A stretch of DNA of 64,000 nucleotides. Source: Pseudomonas sp. URMO17WK12:I11 (GTDB lineage Bacteria > Pseudomonadota > Gammaproteobacteria > Pseudomonadales > Pseudomonadaceae). The notes below the pieces were generated by a model, which made no database searches, was not told the DNA's origin, and was given only the letters and a program-made list of their open reading frames with translations. Position numbers and translations under genes: made by a program. Positions 25,519 to 34,082 of the stretch are shown piece after piece. The stretch covers positions 139,363-203,362 of the forward strand of contig NZ_VEDF01000001.1 in the NCBI RefSeq assembly GCF_007677725.1. The letters are read 5' to 3'. Numbering within the stretch: the first letter of the stretch is position 1; the number at the start of each line of letters is the position of its first letter.

Positions 25519-25580
25519 CTTGCCCGTTCCTTTCTTGAGAGTCCTGCGCGTCGGGGCTTTCGCTTATCTGGAGTTTCACT

Positions 25581-26747
25581 ATGAGCGGTTTCTTTCACGG
25601 CGTTACTGTAACGAACGTCGACACCGGCGCGCGCACCATCGCCCTGCCGTCCTCCTCGATCATTGGCTTGGTCGATACCTTCACCCCTGGCGCCGGCGCC
25701 ACGGCCAAGGCAAACGACCTGGTGATGATCACCAGCGAGCGCGAGGCGGTGGCCGCCTTTGGTGCTGACTCGGCCATCACCAAGGCCTGCCGAGCCATCT
25801 ACACGCGCGCCAAAGCGGTGATCGTGGCGTGCGGGGTGGCCAAGACGGCCGACGCTGCAGCGCAGACCTCGGCCATTATCGGCGGCGTGCTGGCTGACGG
25901 CACCCGCACCGGCCTGCAGGCGTTGCTTGATGGCAAAAGCCGATTCAACGCCCAGCCGCGCCTGCTGGTGGCGCCTAAGCACAGCTCCACCCAAGCGGTC
26001 GGTACCGCCCTGGTGGCCATGGCCGATAAGCTGCGCGGGATCGCCATCATTGACGGCCCCGGCACCACCGACGAGGCCGCCCTGGCTTACGCGGCTGAGT
26101 TTGGCGCCAAGCGGGCATTCATGGTCGACCCTGGCGTGAAGTATTGGGACACCACGGCTGAGGCCACTGTAGATGCGCCGGCGTCGGCCTGGGTGGCAGG
26201 CCTGTTCGCCTGGACCGATAACGAGTACGGCTTTTGGGCCTCGCCGTCGAACAAGGAGTTTGTCGGCATCACCGGCACCACCCGCGCGGTGGAGTTCTTG
26301 GACGGCGACGACACCTGCCGGGCAAACCTGCTCAATAACGGCAACATCACCACCATCATACGCGACGATGGTTATCGCCTGTGGGGCAACCGCACGCTGT
26401 CGAGCGATCCGAAGTGGGCGTTTGTCACCCGAGTGCGGACCATGGACATCGTGATGGACGCGATCCTCTATGGGCACAAATGGGCGGTCGACCGCTCCAT
26501 CACCGCCACCTATGTCAAGGACGTCACCGAGGGCCTGCAGGCCTTCATGCGCGACCTGAAGAACCAAGGCGCGATCATCAACTTCGAGGTGTTCGCTGAC
26601 ACCGAGCTGAACACTGCCAGCCAGCTGGAGCAGGGCAAGGTGTACTGGAACATCCGCTTCACCGATGTGCCGCCGGCCGAGAACCCGAATTTCCGCGTCG
26701 AGATCACCAATCAATGGCTGACCGAAGTCCTCGACTCGGCCGCATAA
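25581..26747 (+). CDS. Tail sheath protein
   Basis: A 388-residue contractile sheath subunit, P2 FI-like. Recognisable parts: GVTVTNVDTGARTIALPSSSIIGLVDTF at the start, and at the end WNIRFTDVPPAENPNFRVEITNQWLTEVL. It polymerises around the tube and contracts on infection. The presence of sheath, tube and baseplate J/W/I shows that the particle is a myovirus. TATCTGGAG serves as ribosome site. Confidence 0.93.
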   Translation: MSGFFHGVTVTNVDTGARTIALPSSSIIGLVDTFTPGAGATAKANDLVMITSEREAVAAFGADSAITKACRAIYTRAKAVIVACGVAKTADAAAQTSAIIGGVLADGTRTGLQALLDGKSRFNAQPRLLVAPKHSSTQAVGTALVAMADKLRGIAIIDGPGTTDEAALAYAAEFGAKRAFMVDPGVKYWDTTAEATVDAPASAWVAGLFAWTDNEYGFWASPSNKEFVGITGTTRAVEFLDGDDTCRANLLNNGNITTIIRDDGYRLWGNRTLSSDPKWAFVTRVRTMDIVMDAILYGHKWAVDRSITATYVKDVTEGLQAFMRDLKNQGAIINFEVFADTELNTASQLEQGKVYWNIRFTDVPPAENPNFRVEITNQWLTEVLDSAA

Positions 26748-26759
26748 GGAGCGCTTCAC

Positions 26760-27269
26760 ATGGCAATGATCCCTGAAACCCTGGCCAACCTGAACCTGTT
26801 CGTCGACGGCATCAGCTTCCAGGGTGACGTACCCAGCCTGACCCTGCCAAAGCTCACTCTCAAGATGGAGGAGCATCGCCCGGGCGGGATGGACATGCCG
26901 GTGGAAATGGACCAGGGCATGGAGAAGCAAGATGCGGCCTTCACCACCACCGGTGTGCGCCGCGAATCCCTCAAATTCTTTGGCCTGGCCGACGGTACTG
27001 CGTTCAACGGCACCTTCCGGGGCGCCTTCAAGGGCCTGAAGGGCAAGATCAACCCGGTAATGGTCACCCTGCGCGGCAGCTTGAAAGAGGTCGATATGGG
27101 CGACTGGAAGGCTGGCGACAAGGCCGAGATCAAGCACAACGTCAGCCTGACCTACTACAAGCTCGAGGTCGACGGACGCACCGTCTATGAGATCGACGCT
27201 CTGGGCATGAAGCGTGTCATCGACGGCGTCGACCAGCTGGCCGCGCAGCGCACTGCGCTCGGTCTGTAA
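26760..27269 (+). CDS. Major tail tube protein
   Basis: A 169-residue P2 FII-like tube protein (MIPETLANLNLFVDGISFQGDVPSLTLPKL, then YYKLEVDGRTVYEIDALGMKRVIDGVD). Its rings form the inner tail tube. It follows the sheath gene after 12 bases, as usual. Confidence 0.92.
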   Translation: MAMIPETLANLNLFVDGISFQGDVPSLTLPKLTLKMEEHRPGGMDMPVEMDQGMEKQDAAFTTTGVRRESLKFFGLADGTAFNGTFRGAFKGLKGKINPVMVTLRGSLKEVDMGDWKAGDKAEIKHNVSLTYYKLEVDGRTVYEIDALGMKRVIDGVDQLAAQRTALGL

Positions 27270-27301
27270 CCCCATCCCTCCAAAACTCAAGGACATACAC
27301 A

Positions 27302-27604
27302 ATGGCTATCAAGAAACCTACCCCCACCTGGCTGAACGTGTCTGCCGACCGTGTGACCATCATGCTGAGCAAGCCCACCGAAATGAATGGCGTGCAGGTT
27401 GACGCCGTAAGCCTCCGTTCGCCGACTGTGCGCGACATCCGTGCTGCCCAGCAGGGCACCGGCGAGGATGACGAACAGCGCGAGCTCAACCTGTTCGCTT
27501 CGCTCGCCGAGGTCGGCGTCAAGGACTTGGAGGGCCTGGCCCTCAAGGACTACAGCCGCCTGCAGATGGGTTACTTTCGCCTGGTGCAAGACGACGACGT
27601 TTGA
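27302..27604 (+). CDS. Tail assembly chaperone, E-like (upstream frame)
   Basis: A 100-residue protein of the tail assembly chaperone type: PTEMNGVQVDAVSLRSPTVRDIRAAQQG, then LFASLAEVGVKDLEGLALKDYSRLQMGYF. These proteins coat the tape measure while the tube grows. They are usually made in a short form and a long form by ribosomal frameshifting. The gene ends DDDV-stop at 27,604, and the second frame continues the domain (see 27,582-27,716). Confidence 0.85.
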   Translation: MAIKKPTPTWLNVSADRVTIMLSKPTEMNGVQVDAVSLRSPTVRDIRAAQQGTGEDDEQRELNLFASLAEVGVKDLEGLALKDYSRLQMGYFRLVQDDDV

Positions 27605-27716
27605 TGCTGACAAGCAGAAGCGGCTGGCCAGACGGCTGGCCGCAGAGCTGAATTTCTCGGCCGCTGAGATATCGGGCATGTCCTTCGGGGACATGCTCTG
27701 GTGGCTCGCCGACTGA
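27582..27716 (+). CDS. E' extension of the tail assembly chaperone, in the +1 frame
   Basis: The frame that continues past 27,604 encodes FDADKQKRLARRLAAELNF, then SAAEISGMSFGDMLWWLAD, which matches the GpE-type C-terminal extension. It has no start codon near this point, so it is probably reached by frameshifting from the preceding gene by +1 (or -2). The exact shift site is unknown; 27,582 only marks the region where the frames can join. The overlapping sequence GACGACGACGTTTGA holds no classical -1 slippery heptamer. Confidence 0.65.
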   Translation, partial: WCKTTTFDADKQKRLARRLAAELNFSAAEISGMSFGDMLWWLAD

Positions 27717-27730
27717 GCAGGGGGTAGCTG

Positions 27731-30637
27731 ATGGCAAAGATGAAGTTAGCCCTGGAGATTGGAGGTTCTGTCGCGGGGTCGGTAGGTGCCGCGTTCAAGG
27801 ACGTCCAGGGTCGTATCCAGAAGCTCGAGCAGACGAGCAACAAAGCCAAGGTGCTCAAGGGCACCATTGGCGACACCATCAAGCTGCAGGCTGAATGGAA
27901 GCGAGCGCACGACACCGGTGCTGCCGGGGCCGACAAGCTGCTGCGCAAGCTCAATGGGAACCTAGAGTCGCTGCGCAAACAGGGCGTCGAGGTCGGCCGG
28001 CTCAGCCGCGAGTATCAGCGGTTGGCGCGGGATGCGAAGAGTGCCGACTTGCAGCTGAAAGGGCATCAACAGATCAACGCGGGCAAGTCATCGCTCAAGA
28101 CCAATGTGGGGGCCGCTGCCGCAGGGGTGGGCCTGACCGCCATCCCGACCAAGATCAGCGCGGACTACCAGGCGATCATCCGCGACATCGCGATCAAGGC
28201 CGATGCAGTCAACAAGCCTGAGGAAGTGCAGCTCAGCCGCACGGTGATCCAGACGGCGAAGGACACGGGCATGGGCCGCAATGAGGTGGCCGACCTGATC
28301 AACCAGCTGGTTGGCGCCGGCATGGAGCTGGACAAGGCGATGGCCTACGCACCGACGGCGGCCAAGTTCGCCATCGGGCAGGGGGCCTCAGGCGTCGACA
28401 CGGCAAGTATGATCATGGCGCTGCAGCAGAACGCCAAGATCACCGATCCCAAGGTGATGGAGCAGGCACTGGAAGCCATCGCGTATCAGGGTCAGGCGGG
28501 AAGCTTCGAGGCCAGCGACATGGCCAAGTGGTTCCCGCAGCTGCTCGCGGGGATGGAGAATAATGGCATCACCGGCATGGCCTCGGTCTCGTCCTTGGGC
28601 GCAATGCTGCAGGTGCAGATGAAGACCGCCGGCAGCTCGGACGAAGCGGCGAACAACTTCAAGAACTGGATGGAGAAGATCGGTTCCGGTGATGTGGTCA
28701 AGGCCTATAAGGACGTGGGCATCGACTACCAGGCCTCTCTGAACACTGGCCTGCAGAAGGGTATGAACGTTATCGAGTCGTCCATGGCCTTGGCCATGAA
28801 GTACGTCGAAGCGACCGACCCGGCAAAGGCCAAGAAGATGAAGGATGCCCAGGCCAACATCGACAAGGAAGTCGACCCGGAGAAAGCCAAGGCAGCACTG
28901 GAAGCCTTGGAGAAGACCCTGCGCACTGGCGATCTGTTCGCTGACATGCAGGTTAAGGCAGCTCTGACCGCGTATGCGCAGAATCGTGGGCTGTACAGCC
29001 AGCTGAAGGCCGACTCGCAGAACGCGACAGGGATCCTGGACAAGAATCTGGCAGAACGCCGCGAAACATCGTCGCAGCGCTGGGCGGAGCTCGGCCAGGC
29101 CTGGAGCGATTCGATGCGCAGTGTGGGTGATGCCATCCGGCCGGCGACTGACGCTGTAGCCCAGGGGCTTACTGCGATTGTTCAAGCCATGACGACGCTG
29201 TCGGACAAGTTCCCGGCGGTGATCATGGGCCTCGCTGGTCTGGCAGCAGCCGTCAGCGCGGTGCTGACCGCCCGTGGCGGGGTCAAGATTTTGCGTGGCG
29301 CATACAACGTGGCACGGGGGCGGAGCACTCGCACCCGGCGCGGCGGTAAGGAAATTGATGCGCCGGGCGGGTTGCCGGTGCCCAAGACTGGAAATCCTCT
29401 GGTTGACGCGGGCTTAGACGCGCTGGGCCAAGGACTCGGTGTGCCAGCCAGTAATGACCCGCTGGGTGGTTTAGGAAGCGAGCCGCAACGGGTCTTTGTG
29501 GTAAACGCCGATGCCTTCGGTCGGCTGGGCGGTAGTGTCGCTGAGGCGGGGCCTCGTGAGGCTGGCAGTCGCAGAGCGCGCCGCCGGCGCCGGGCGGGGG
29601 CGCTCGCGGATACCCGGCGCACGCCAAGTGCACAGCCGCGAGTGGCTGCGAACAGTACCCCGCATGCTCCGCCGCCTGCGGCCAAAGTTCCGGGAGTGAA
29701 TTTGCCGCCGACGCTGCCCATGCCCACGCTTGTTGGTGCAAGCAGCATAGCGGGGGAGGTGGGTAGCGTTGCGCGTGCTGTGCACAGCGTGCGTAGCGTG
29801 ACTAAAACGCTGTCGAAGGTGCCCGGTGGCAAGCTGATGGATGTGGTGCCCGGGGTGCTCGATGTGGCGATGAACGCCGAAACGCGCGATGAGAAGGCCG
29901 AGGGCTACGGTGGTCTCACCGGCGGGGTTGCAGGTGCCTGGGCAGGTGGCGCTTACGGCGCAACGGTCGGTGCGGCAGTGGGTTCTGTCGTGCCGGTGCT
30001 CGGTACTGCAATCGGCGGCGCCGTGGGTGGTGCCATTGGTATGGTGCTGGGTGGCCTGGGCGGCGAGTCTGTTGGTGGATGGTTGGGTAAAAAGTTGTTC
30101 GGCGACTATCCCCAGCAGCAGGTCGCAGAGCAAAAGTCTCAGGCCAAGGAGGCGCCAAAGGCAGAGGCACCGATGCTTGGTACGGCGGTGGCAAAGGCGC
30201 CGGCGGAGAAAATTGCAGAAGACAAACCGCAGGCCAAGGATGTACCGAAGGTAGAGGCACCGTTTCTCGGGGCGGCAGTGGCGAAGGCTTCGTCGGCGCC
30301 GGCTGCTGAGAAAGTCGTTGAAGAAGGCCAGCCCCGCACTGCACCTGGTGCAGTGGTGCGCGCCCTGGTGAAAGAGTCACCGCCGCCAGTGCCGGCACAA
30401 ACAGCCCCGATAGCAGCCAAGCCGGCTGAGAAGACGAAAGCCGAACCGGCCAAGGTCGACCAAAGCTTCGCCATCGCGCTGACCATGCCGGTGACCGTAC
30501 AGGGCGACGTAAAGGACCCGTACCAGCTGGTGCGGGACATGGACGCCCCGCTGCGCGCTTTGTTCCAGTCCCTGCAGCGTGAACTGGCAGCTCGGCAGGC
30601 GTCGATTCAGCTGTTTGACGCGGCTCACATTATTTAA
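27731..30637 (+). CDS. Tail tape measure protein
   Basis: The longest prophage protein, 968 residues, sets tail length and is ejected with DNA. The N-terminal 110 residues form a coiled coil. Residues about 120-320 carry the TP901-type core (SADYQAIIRDIAIKADAV, LINQLVGAGMELDKAMAYAPTAAKFA). Hydrophobic stretches occur near 490-515 and in the glycine-rich segment at about 735-785 (GGVAGAWAGGAYGATVG), suited to membrane insertion. The C-terminus is low-complexity Ala/Lys/Pro. It lies directly after E/E', as expected. Confidence 0.92.
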   Translation: MAKMKLALEIGGSVAGSVGAAFKDVQGRIQKLEQTSNKAKVLKGTIGDTIKLQAEWKRAHDTGAAGADKLLRKLNGNLESLRKQGVEVGRLSREYQRLARDAKSADLQLKGHQQINAGKSSLKTNVGAAAAGVGLTAIPTKISADYQAIIRDIAIKADAVNKPEEVQLSRTVIQTAKDTGMGRNEVADLINQLVGAGMELDKAMAYAPTAAKFAIGQGASGVDTASMIMALQQNAKITDPKVMEQALEAIAYQGQAGSFEASDMAKWFPQLLAGMENNGITGMASVSSLGAMLQVQMKTAGSSDEAANNFKNWMEKIGSGDVVKAYKDVGIDYQASLNTGLQKGMNVIESSMALAMKYVEATDPAKAKKMKDAQANIDKEVDPEKAKAALEALEKTLRTGDLFADMQVKAALTAYAQNRGLYSQLKADSQNATGILDKNLAERRETSSQRWAELGQAWSDSMRSVGDAIRPATDAVAQGLTAIVQAMTTLSDKFPAVIMGLAGLAAAVSAVLTARGGVKILRGAYNVARGRSTRTRRGGKEIDAPGGLPVPKTGNPLVDAGLDALGQGLGVPASNDPLGGLGSEPQRVFVVNADAFGRLGGSVAEAGPREAGSRRARRRRRAGALADTRRTPSAQPRVAANSTPHAPPPAAKVPGVNLPPTLPMPTLVGASSIAGEVGSVARAVHSVRSVTKTLSKVPGGKLMDVVPGVLDVAMNAETRDEKAEGYGGLTGGVAGAWAGGAYGATVGAAVGSVVPVLGTAIGGAVGGAIGMVLGGLGGESVGGWLGKKLFGDYPQQQVAEQKSQAKEAPKAEAPMLGTAVAKAPAEKIAEDKPQAKDVPKVEAPFLGAAVAKASSAPAAEKVVEEGQPRTAPGAVVRALVKESPPPVPAQTAPIAAKPAEKTKAEPAKVDQSFAIALTMPVTVQGDVKDPYQLVRDMDAPLRALFQSLQRELAARQASIQLFDAAHII

Positions 30638-30646
30638 GGAGGTGCC

Positions 30647-31492
30647 ATGGCTTACATGGAGCTACTGACATCCTCGCTGTCCTCATTGGTGGCAGCGGGG
30701 GTGGCGGGGCGGACGACGCTCGACGGTATGTTGGGTCCATTGACGGGAGCGGTCAGCGACATGACCGGCGCAGCGGCAGAGCTGGAAAGCCTGCCAGTCA
30801 TCGGTCCGGCCGTGGGCGAGAAGTTGCAGCGCACCATGCGCGCCATCAACGTGGCGCAGTCGACCGTGGGGCAGGTGGCGGCTAAGTACAGTCAGGCCGT
30901 TTCGGCGGCCTCCCAGGTGCAGGAGCGTATGGGGTCATTTAAGGAGCAGGCCAGCAAGGCCGGGGCAGCGGTCAACCGCATCGCGGGTTCGATCAGCCCA
31001 AGCCTGAGTAACATCCTCCCCAGCAGCGTGCTGGGCGCGGACCTGACTCCGGCGGCGGCCGCAGTGACGCCGTTCCCACACCTGCTGATCATTCAGCCCC
31101 TGGATCCGAAGCTGCAACCCTACTACTTCAACCTCAACACCGCCGCTTTCGATGAGCTGACGCGCAAGACGGCGTTCCGCTGGGCGGGGCAGGAGCGCTT
31201 GACCCGTTCGATTGCCCAGCAGGCTGTGGGGCAGGGCGAGGATAAGCTGACGATCAAAGGCGCCATATTCCCGCTGCACAAGGGTGGCATCGGCCAGCTG
31301 GGTGAGTTGCGCAGTATTGGTCGCCGCCTGCAGCCGCTGACCCTGACCACCGGGTACGGCGAGGTGCTGGGTACCTGGTGCTTGTTGAGCGTGGATGAGG
31401 AACAGGGTGCGCTGCTGGCCGGCGGTATTCCTCGTAAGCAGGGCTTTAACCTGGAGTTTGTCAGCTATGGCAATGACCTGCAGAACGTCTGA
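30647..31492 (+). CDS. Tail protein U-like, with N-terminal extension
   Basis: A 281-residue protein. The C-terminal 130 residues (FRWAGQERLTRSIA, KGAIFPLHKGGIGQLGELRSIGRRLQP, GYGEVLGTWCLLSVDEEQ) match P2 gpU, a tail tip or hub-region protein. The N-terminal half is an additional helical, alanine-rich domain without clear family, so the protein is about twice the usual U length. The next gene begins inside its 3' end. Confidence 0.85.
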   Translation: MAYMELLTSSLSSLVAAGVAGRTTLDGMLGPLTGAVSDMTGAAAELESLPVIGPAVGEKLQRTMRAINVAQSTVGQVAAKYSQAVSAASQVQERMGSFKEQASKAGAAVNRIAGSISPSLSNILPSSVLGADLTPAAAAVTPFPHLLIIQPLDPKLQPYYFNLNTAAFDELTRKTAFRWAGQERLTRSIAQQAVGQGEDKLTIKGAIFPLHKGGIGQLGELRSIGRRLQPLTLTTGYGEVLGTWCLLSVDEEQGALLAGGIPRKQGFNLEFVSYGNDLQNV

Positions 31493-31673
31493 CGGTGACC
31501 TGCTCGACACGTTGTGCCACGCCTACTATGGCACGCTGGTTGGCGCCGTGGAGGCGGTGCTGGGGGCCAACCAAGGGCTGGCCGAGGAACCTCAGCCATA
31601 CCGCGCTGGAGTGCTGATCAAGTTGCCCGATCTGCCAATGGCCGAGGTCGAGGAGGTCACGTTATGGGATTGA
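31467..31673 (+). CDS. Tail protein X
   Basis: A 68-residue protein of the P2 gpX type: DGDLLDTLCHAYYGTLVGAVEAVLGANQGLAEEPQPYRAGVLIKLPDLP, a LysM-like fold found in the tail of myoviruses. ATG 31,467 with GGAG 10 bases upstream is used; it overlaps the U-like gene by 26 bases. ATG 31,473 is an alternative. Confidence 0.85.
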   Translation: MAMTCRTSDGDLLDTLCHAYYGTLVGAVEAVLGANQGLAEEPQPYRAGVLIKLPDLPMAEVEEVTLWD

Positions 31674-31692
31674 TCCCGCGTTAGCCATCACA

Positions 31693-31716
31693 AGCCCCGC
31701 TCCGGCGGGGTTTTTT
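31693..31716 (+). terminator. Rho-independent terminator within the tail operon
   Basis: CCCCGC (31,695-31,700) and GCGGGG (31,705-31,710), loop TCCG, then six T. TATCTGGAG follows at 31,717-31,725 as ribosome site of the next gene. Confidence 0.8.
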
Positions 31717-31733
31717 ATATCTGGAGCAACCCC

Positions 31734-32786
31734 ATGAAACCGACATATCAGATCGTCGCAGATGGCAAGGACATCACTGCGCTGATCAACGACCGCTTGC
31801 TGTTGTTGCGCACCTCGGACAAGCCCGGCATGGACTCGGATGACTTCGAACTGCAGATCGATGACCGCGATCAGGCTGTCACGCTGCCGTCTCGCGGCGC
31901 CAAGGTTGAGATCTTCCTGGGCTACTTCGGGCAGGCTTTGGCGCGGTTGGGTAGTTATACCGTGGACGAGATCGAGGTCACCGGCCCGCCGGACACCATC
32001 ACGCTGCGCGGGAAAGCCAGCGACATGCGGGGTAGTGGCAAGACCACGCGCAGCGGTAGCTGGGAGGACGTGTCCTTGGCCAAAATCGTCAGCAACGTGG
32101 CCGCTCGCAATGGCTGGGAGCCAAGGTGCACGGTGGAGACGAAGGTGCCCCGTGTCGACCAGCGCGACGAGTCCGACTTCAACTTCATCACCCGTCTGGC
32201 CAAGCAATATGACTGCACGGCGAAGGTGGCCAGCGGCAAGTTGTTGGTGCTCCCGCGCCAGGGTGGCCAGAGCGCGAGCGGCAAGGCGCTGGCCATTGTC
32301 ACCATCAGCCGCTCGGACGTGAGCCGCTACTCGTTCCGCCTGGGCGACCGCAATACGCAGAAGGCTGTGAAGACGCAGCACCAGGACAAAAAGACCGGCA
32401 AGTTGGTGGTGGTCCAGTTAGACAACGACGACGCCCCGGATGGCCTGCCGGGTGTACACACCGACCGGCATATTTACCCCGACAAGACCGCTGCCCAGCA
32501 GGCCGCCAAGGCCCGCCTTGCCGCATTTAACCGGAGCACTGCCGGCGTGCGCCTGGAAATGGTCGGTCGTACGGACTTGTTCGCTGAGCGAACAATCAGC
32601 GCCCAAGGCTTCAAGAATGGGCTCGACGGCGAGTACCTGGTTGACAGCGTAGAGCAGGTCTTCAGCGCCGCCGGCTGGTCGACCACTGTGGAATGCAACG
32701 GCGGTAAGAAGGGCAAGGCTAAGGCCAAAGGCAATAAGAAGAAAGCGGACAAGCCACTGCGCACAGTGGAAGTGTCCCCGACCTAA
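31734..32786 (+). CDS. Late control protein D family (tail hub)
   Basis: A 350-residue P2 gpD-like protein, the baseplate hub that links the spike to the tube. Typical parts: PTYQIVADGKDITALINDRLLLLRTSDKPGMDSDDFELQIDDRD cut short here, IFLGYFGQALARLGSYTVDEIEVTGPPDTI and LAKIVSNVAARNGW. The last 25 residues are lysine-rich. Final gene of the tail module, followed by lysis genes. Confidence 0.9.
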   Translation: MKPTYQIVADGKDITALINDRLLLLRTSDKPGMDSDDFELQIDDRDQAVTLPSRGAKVEIFLGYFGQALARLGSYTVDEIEVTGPPDTITLRGKASDMRGSGKTTRSGSWEDVSLAKIVSNVAARNGWEPRCTVETKVPRVDQRDESDFNFITRLAKQYDCTAKVASGKLLVLPRQGGQSASGKALAIVTISRSDVSRYSFRLGDRNTQKAVKTQHQDKKTGKLVVVQLDNDDAPDGLPGVHTDRHIYPDKTAAQQAAKARLAAFNRSTAGVRLEMVGRTDLFAERTISAQGFKNGLDGEYLVDSVEQVFSAAGWSTTVECNGGKKGKAKAKGNKKKADKPLRTVEVSPT

Positions 32787-32809
32787 CCCACGATCACGGG
32801 AGAAAACCT

Positions 32810-33379
32810 ATGCCTATCAGCGAAAAACAGTTGCAGCAGATCCTTCCGAACGCCGGCCGCAAAGCCGGCGTTTTTGTTCCCGGCCTCAACGCAACAATGG
32901 GCAAGTACGCCATCGTTTCACGCCTGCGCATGGCAGCGTTTCTCGCCCAGGTGGGGCACGAGTCGGGTCAGTTGCAGTACGTGCGCGAGCTCGGCAATGA
33001 CAAGTACCTGTCGAAGTACGACACCGGCAGCCTGGCGCAGCGCCTGGGTAACACGCCGGAGGCAGATGGCGACGGTCAGCTGTATCGCGGCCGTGGGCTT
33101 ATTCAGGTGACCGGACGCTACAACTACGAGGCCTGTAGCGAGGCCCTGTTCGGCGACAGCCGGCTGCTCAACACCCCAGAGCTGCTCGAGCAACCGGTTT
33201 ATGCCGTGATGTCCGCCGGCTGGTTCTGGCAGAAGGAAGGCTTGAATGGCTTGGCGGATAAGATCGTTCAGCCAGGTGACGCCGTGTTCGAGAGGCTCAC
33301 CAAGCGCATCAACGGTGGCCTCAACGGTTTGAAGGAGCGCCAAGAGATCTACGCCCGGGCGCTTGAGGTGCTGCAGTGA
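32810..33379 (+). CDS. Endolysin, glycoside hydrolase family 19
   Basis: A 189-residue muralytic enzyme with the GH19 chitinase/lysozyme fold. Visible motifs are MAAFLAQVGHESGQLQYVRE, where the glutamate after GH is the likely catalytic acid, and YRGRGLIQVTGRYNYE. No signal peptide is seen, so export should depend on the holin. A strong hairpin followed by T residues lies within codons 14-24 (32,851-32,876). The stop overlaps the Rz-like gene by four bases. Confidence 0.9.
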   Translation: MPISEKQLQQILPNAGRKAGVFVPGLNATMGKYAIVSRLRMAAFLAQVGHESGQLQYVRELGNDKYLSKYDTGSLAQRLGNTPEADGDGQLYRGRGLIQVTGRYNYEACSEALFGDSRLLNTPELLEQPVYAVMSAGWFWQKEGLNGLADKIVQPGDAVFERLTKRINGGLNGLKERQEIYARALEVLQ

Positions 33380-33936
33380 GCGTCGGGGCTACGCGGCTAA
33401 TCGCCCTGGCGGCCCTGGTGCTCGCATGTGCTGTCGGCGCCCGGACAGCCTGGGTGTGGCAGACCAACGCCTATGGGAAGCAGCTCGCTGTGCAGGCCGA
33501 TGACTACGGCAAGCAGCTGGCGGAGAAGGATCGCGTGTACGGCCTTGAGCGCGAAAAAGCCGCTGCAGCGGCGCTCAATAAACTGGCAGAGCAACAGGAT
33601 GCTCATCGCGCGTTGGAAGCCCGCCTGCAGGATCAGACTAAAACGCACTGGAAGGAAATGAATGATGCTCAACAAGCTCAGGCTCGCCTGCGTGACCGGC
33701 TTGCTACCGCTGATCTGCGGCTGTCAGTCATTGTCGATGCCGGAACCATTGCCGCCCCGGGTTGTGACGGTGGGTTGCGAGAAGCCACCAGTACCGGAGG
33801 CCTGGTACATGGAGTCGTACGCGCCCAACTTGACCCAGCGCATGCTCAACGAATTGTCGCCATCACCAACGAAGGCGACCGGGGACTGATCGCACTGCAG
33901 GCCTGTCAGGCCTACGTTCGCGAAGTCACCAAGTAG
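33376..33936 (+). CDS. Rz-like i-spanin
   Basis: A 186-residue inner-membrane protein. Residues 6-24 (RLIALAALVLACAVGARTA) form the membrane anchor. A long coiled coil follows (about 35-115, KQLAEKDRVYGLEREKAAAA and onward), ending in a short periplasmic domain. With Rz1, encoded in another frame inside this gene, it would fuse inner and outer membranes at the last lysis step. Confidence 0.85.
   Translation: MSVGATRLIALAALVLACAVGARTAWVWQTNAYGKQLAVQADDYGKQLAEKDRVYGLEREKAAAAALNKLAEQQDAHRALEARLQDQTKTHWKEMNDAQQAQARLRDRLATADLRLSVIVDAGTIAAPGCDGGLREATSTGGLVHGVVRAQLDPAHAQRIVAITNEGDRGLIALQACQAYVREVTK
33662..33889 (+). CDS. Rz1-like o-spanin lipoprotein (nested in Rz)
   Basis: Seventy-five residues in the +1 frame relative to Rz. 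It has an N-terminal signal with lipobox-like PLICGC followed by a proline-rich stretch (MPEPLPPRVV), the hallmarks of Rz1. It starts ATGATG at 33,662 and is entirely embedded in the Rz-like gene, a common arrangement. Confidence 0.75.
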   Translation: MMLNKLRLACVTGLLPLICGCQSLSMPEPLPPRVVTVGCEKPPVPEAWYMESYAPNLTQRMLNELSPSPTKATGD

Positions 33937-34055
33937 TAAAGAGGCGAGCCGGGGGGATGCGTCAACATCCAGCCCGGCCCACCGAACCCGCAGACCCTTC
34001 CTGCAAGTCCAGCCGCAGCCTCTGCCTTGTGCACAAAGCGCGGCGAGCCTAACAC

Positions 34056-34071
34056 CTGTTTATCCATACAG
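34056..34071 (+). promoter_or_regulatory. LexA-type SOS box before the Dam-like gene
   Basis: CTGTTTATCCATACAG matches the LexA consensus CTGT-N8-ACAG exactly and lies 11 bases before the methylase ATG. It is the reverse complement of the box at 35,347-35,362. Confidence 0.75.
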
Positions 34072-34082
34072 TAAAGACTTGC

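Noticed and set aside
25488..27302. 604-residue minus-strand ORF opposite sheath and tube genes
   Set aside because: Antisense shadow in GC-rich coding DNA; the plus strand encodes clearly recognisable tail proteins.
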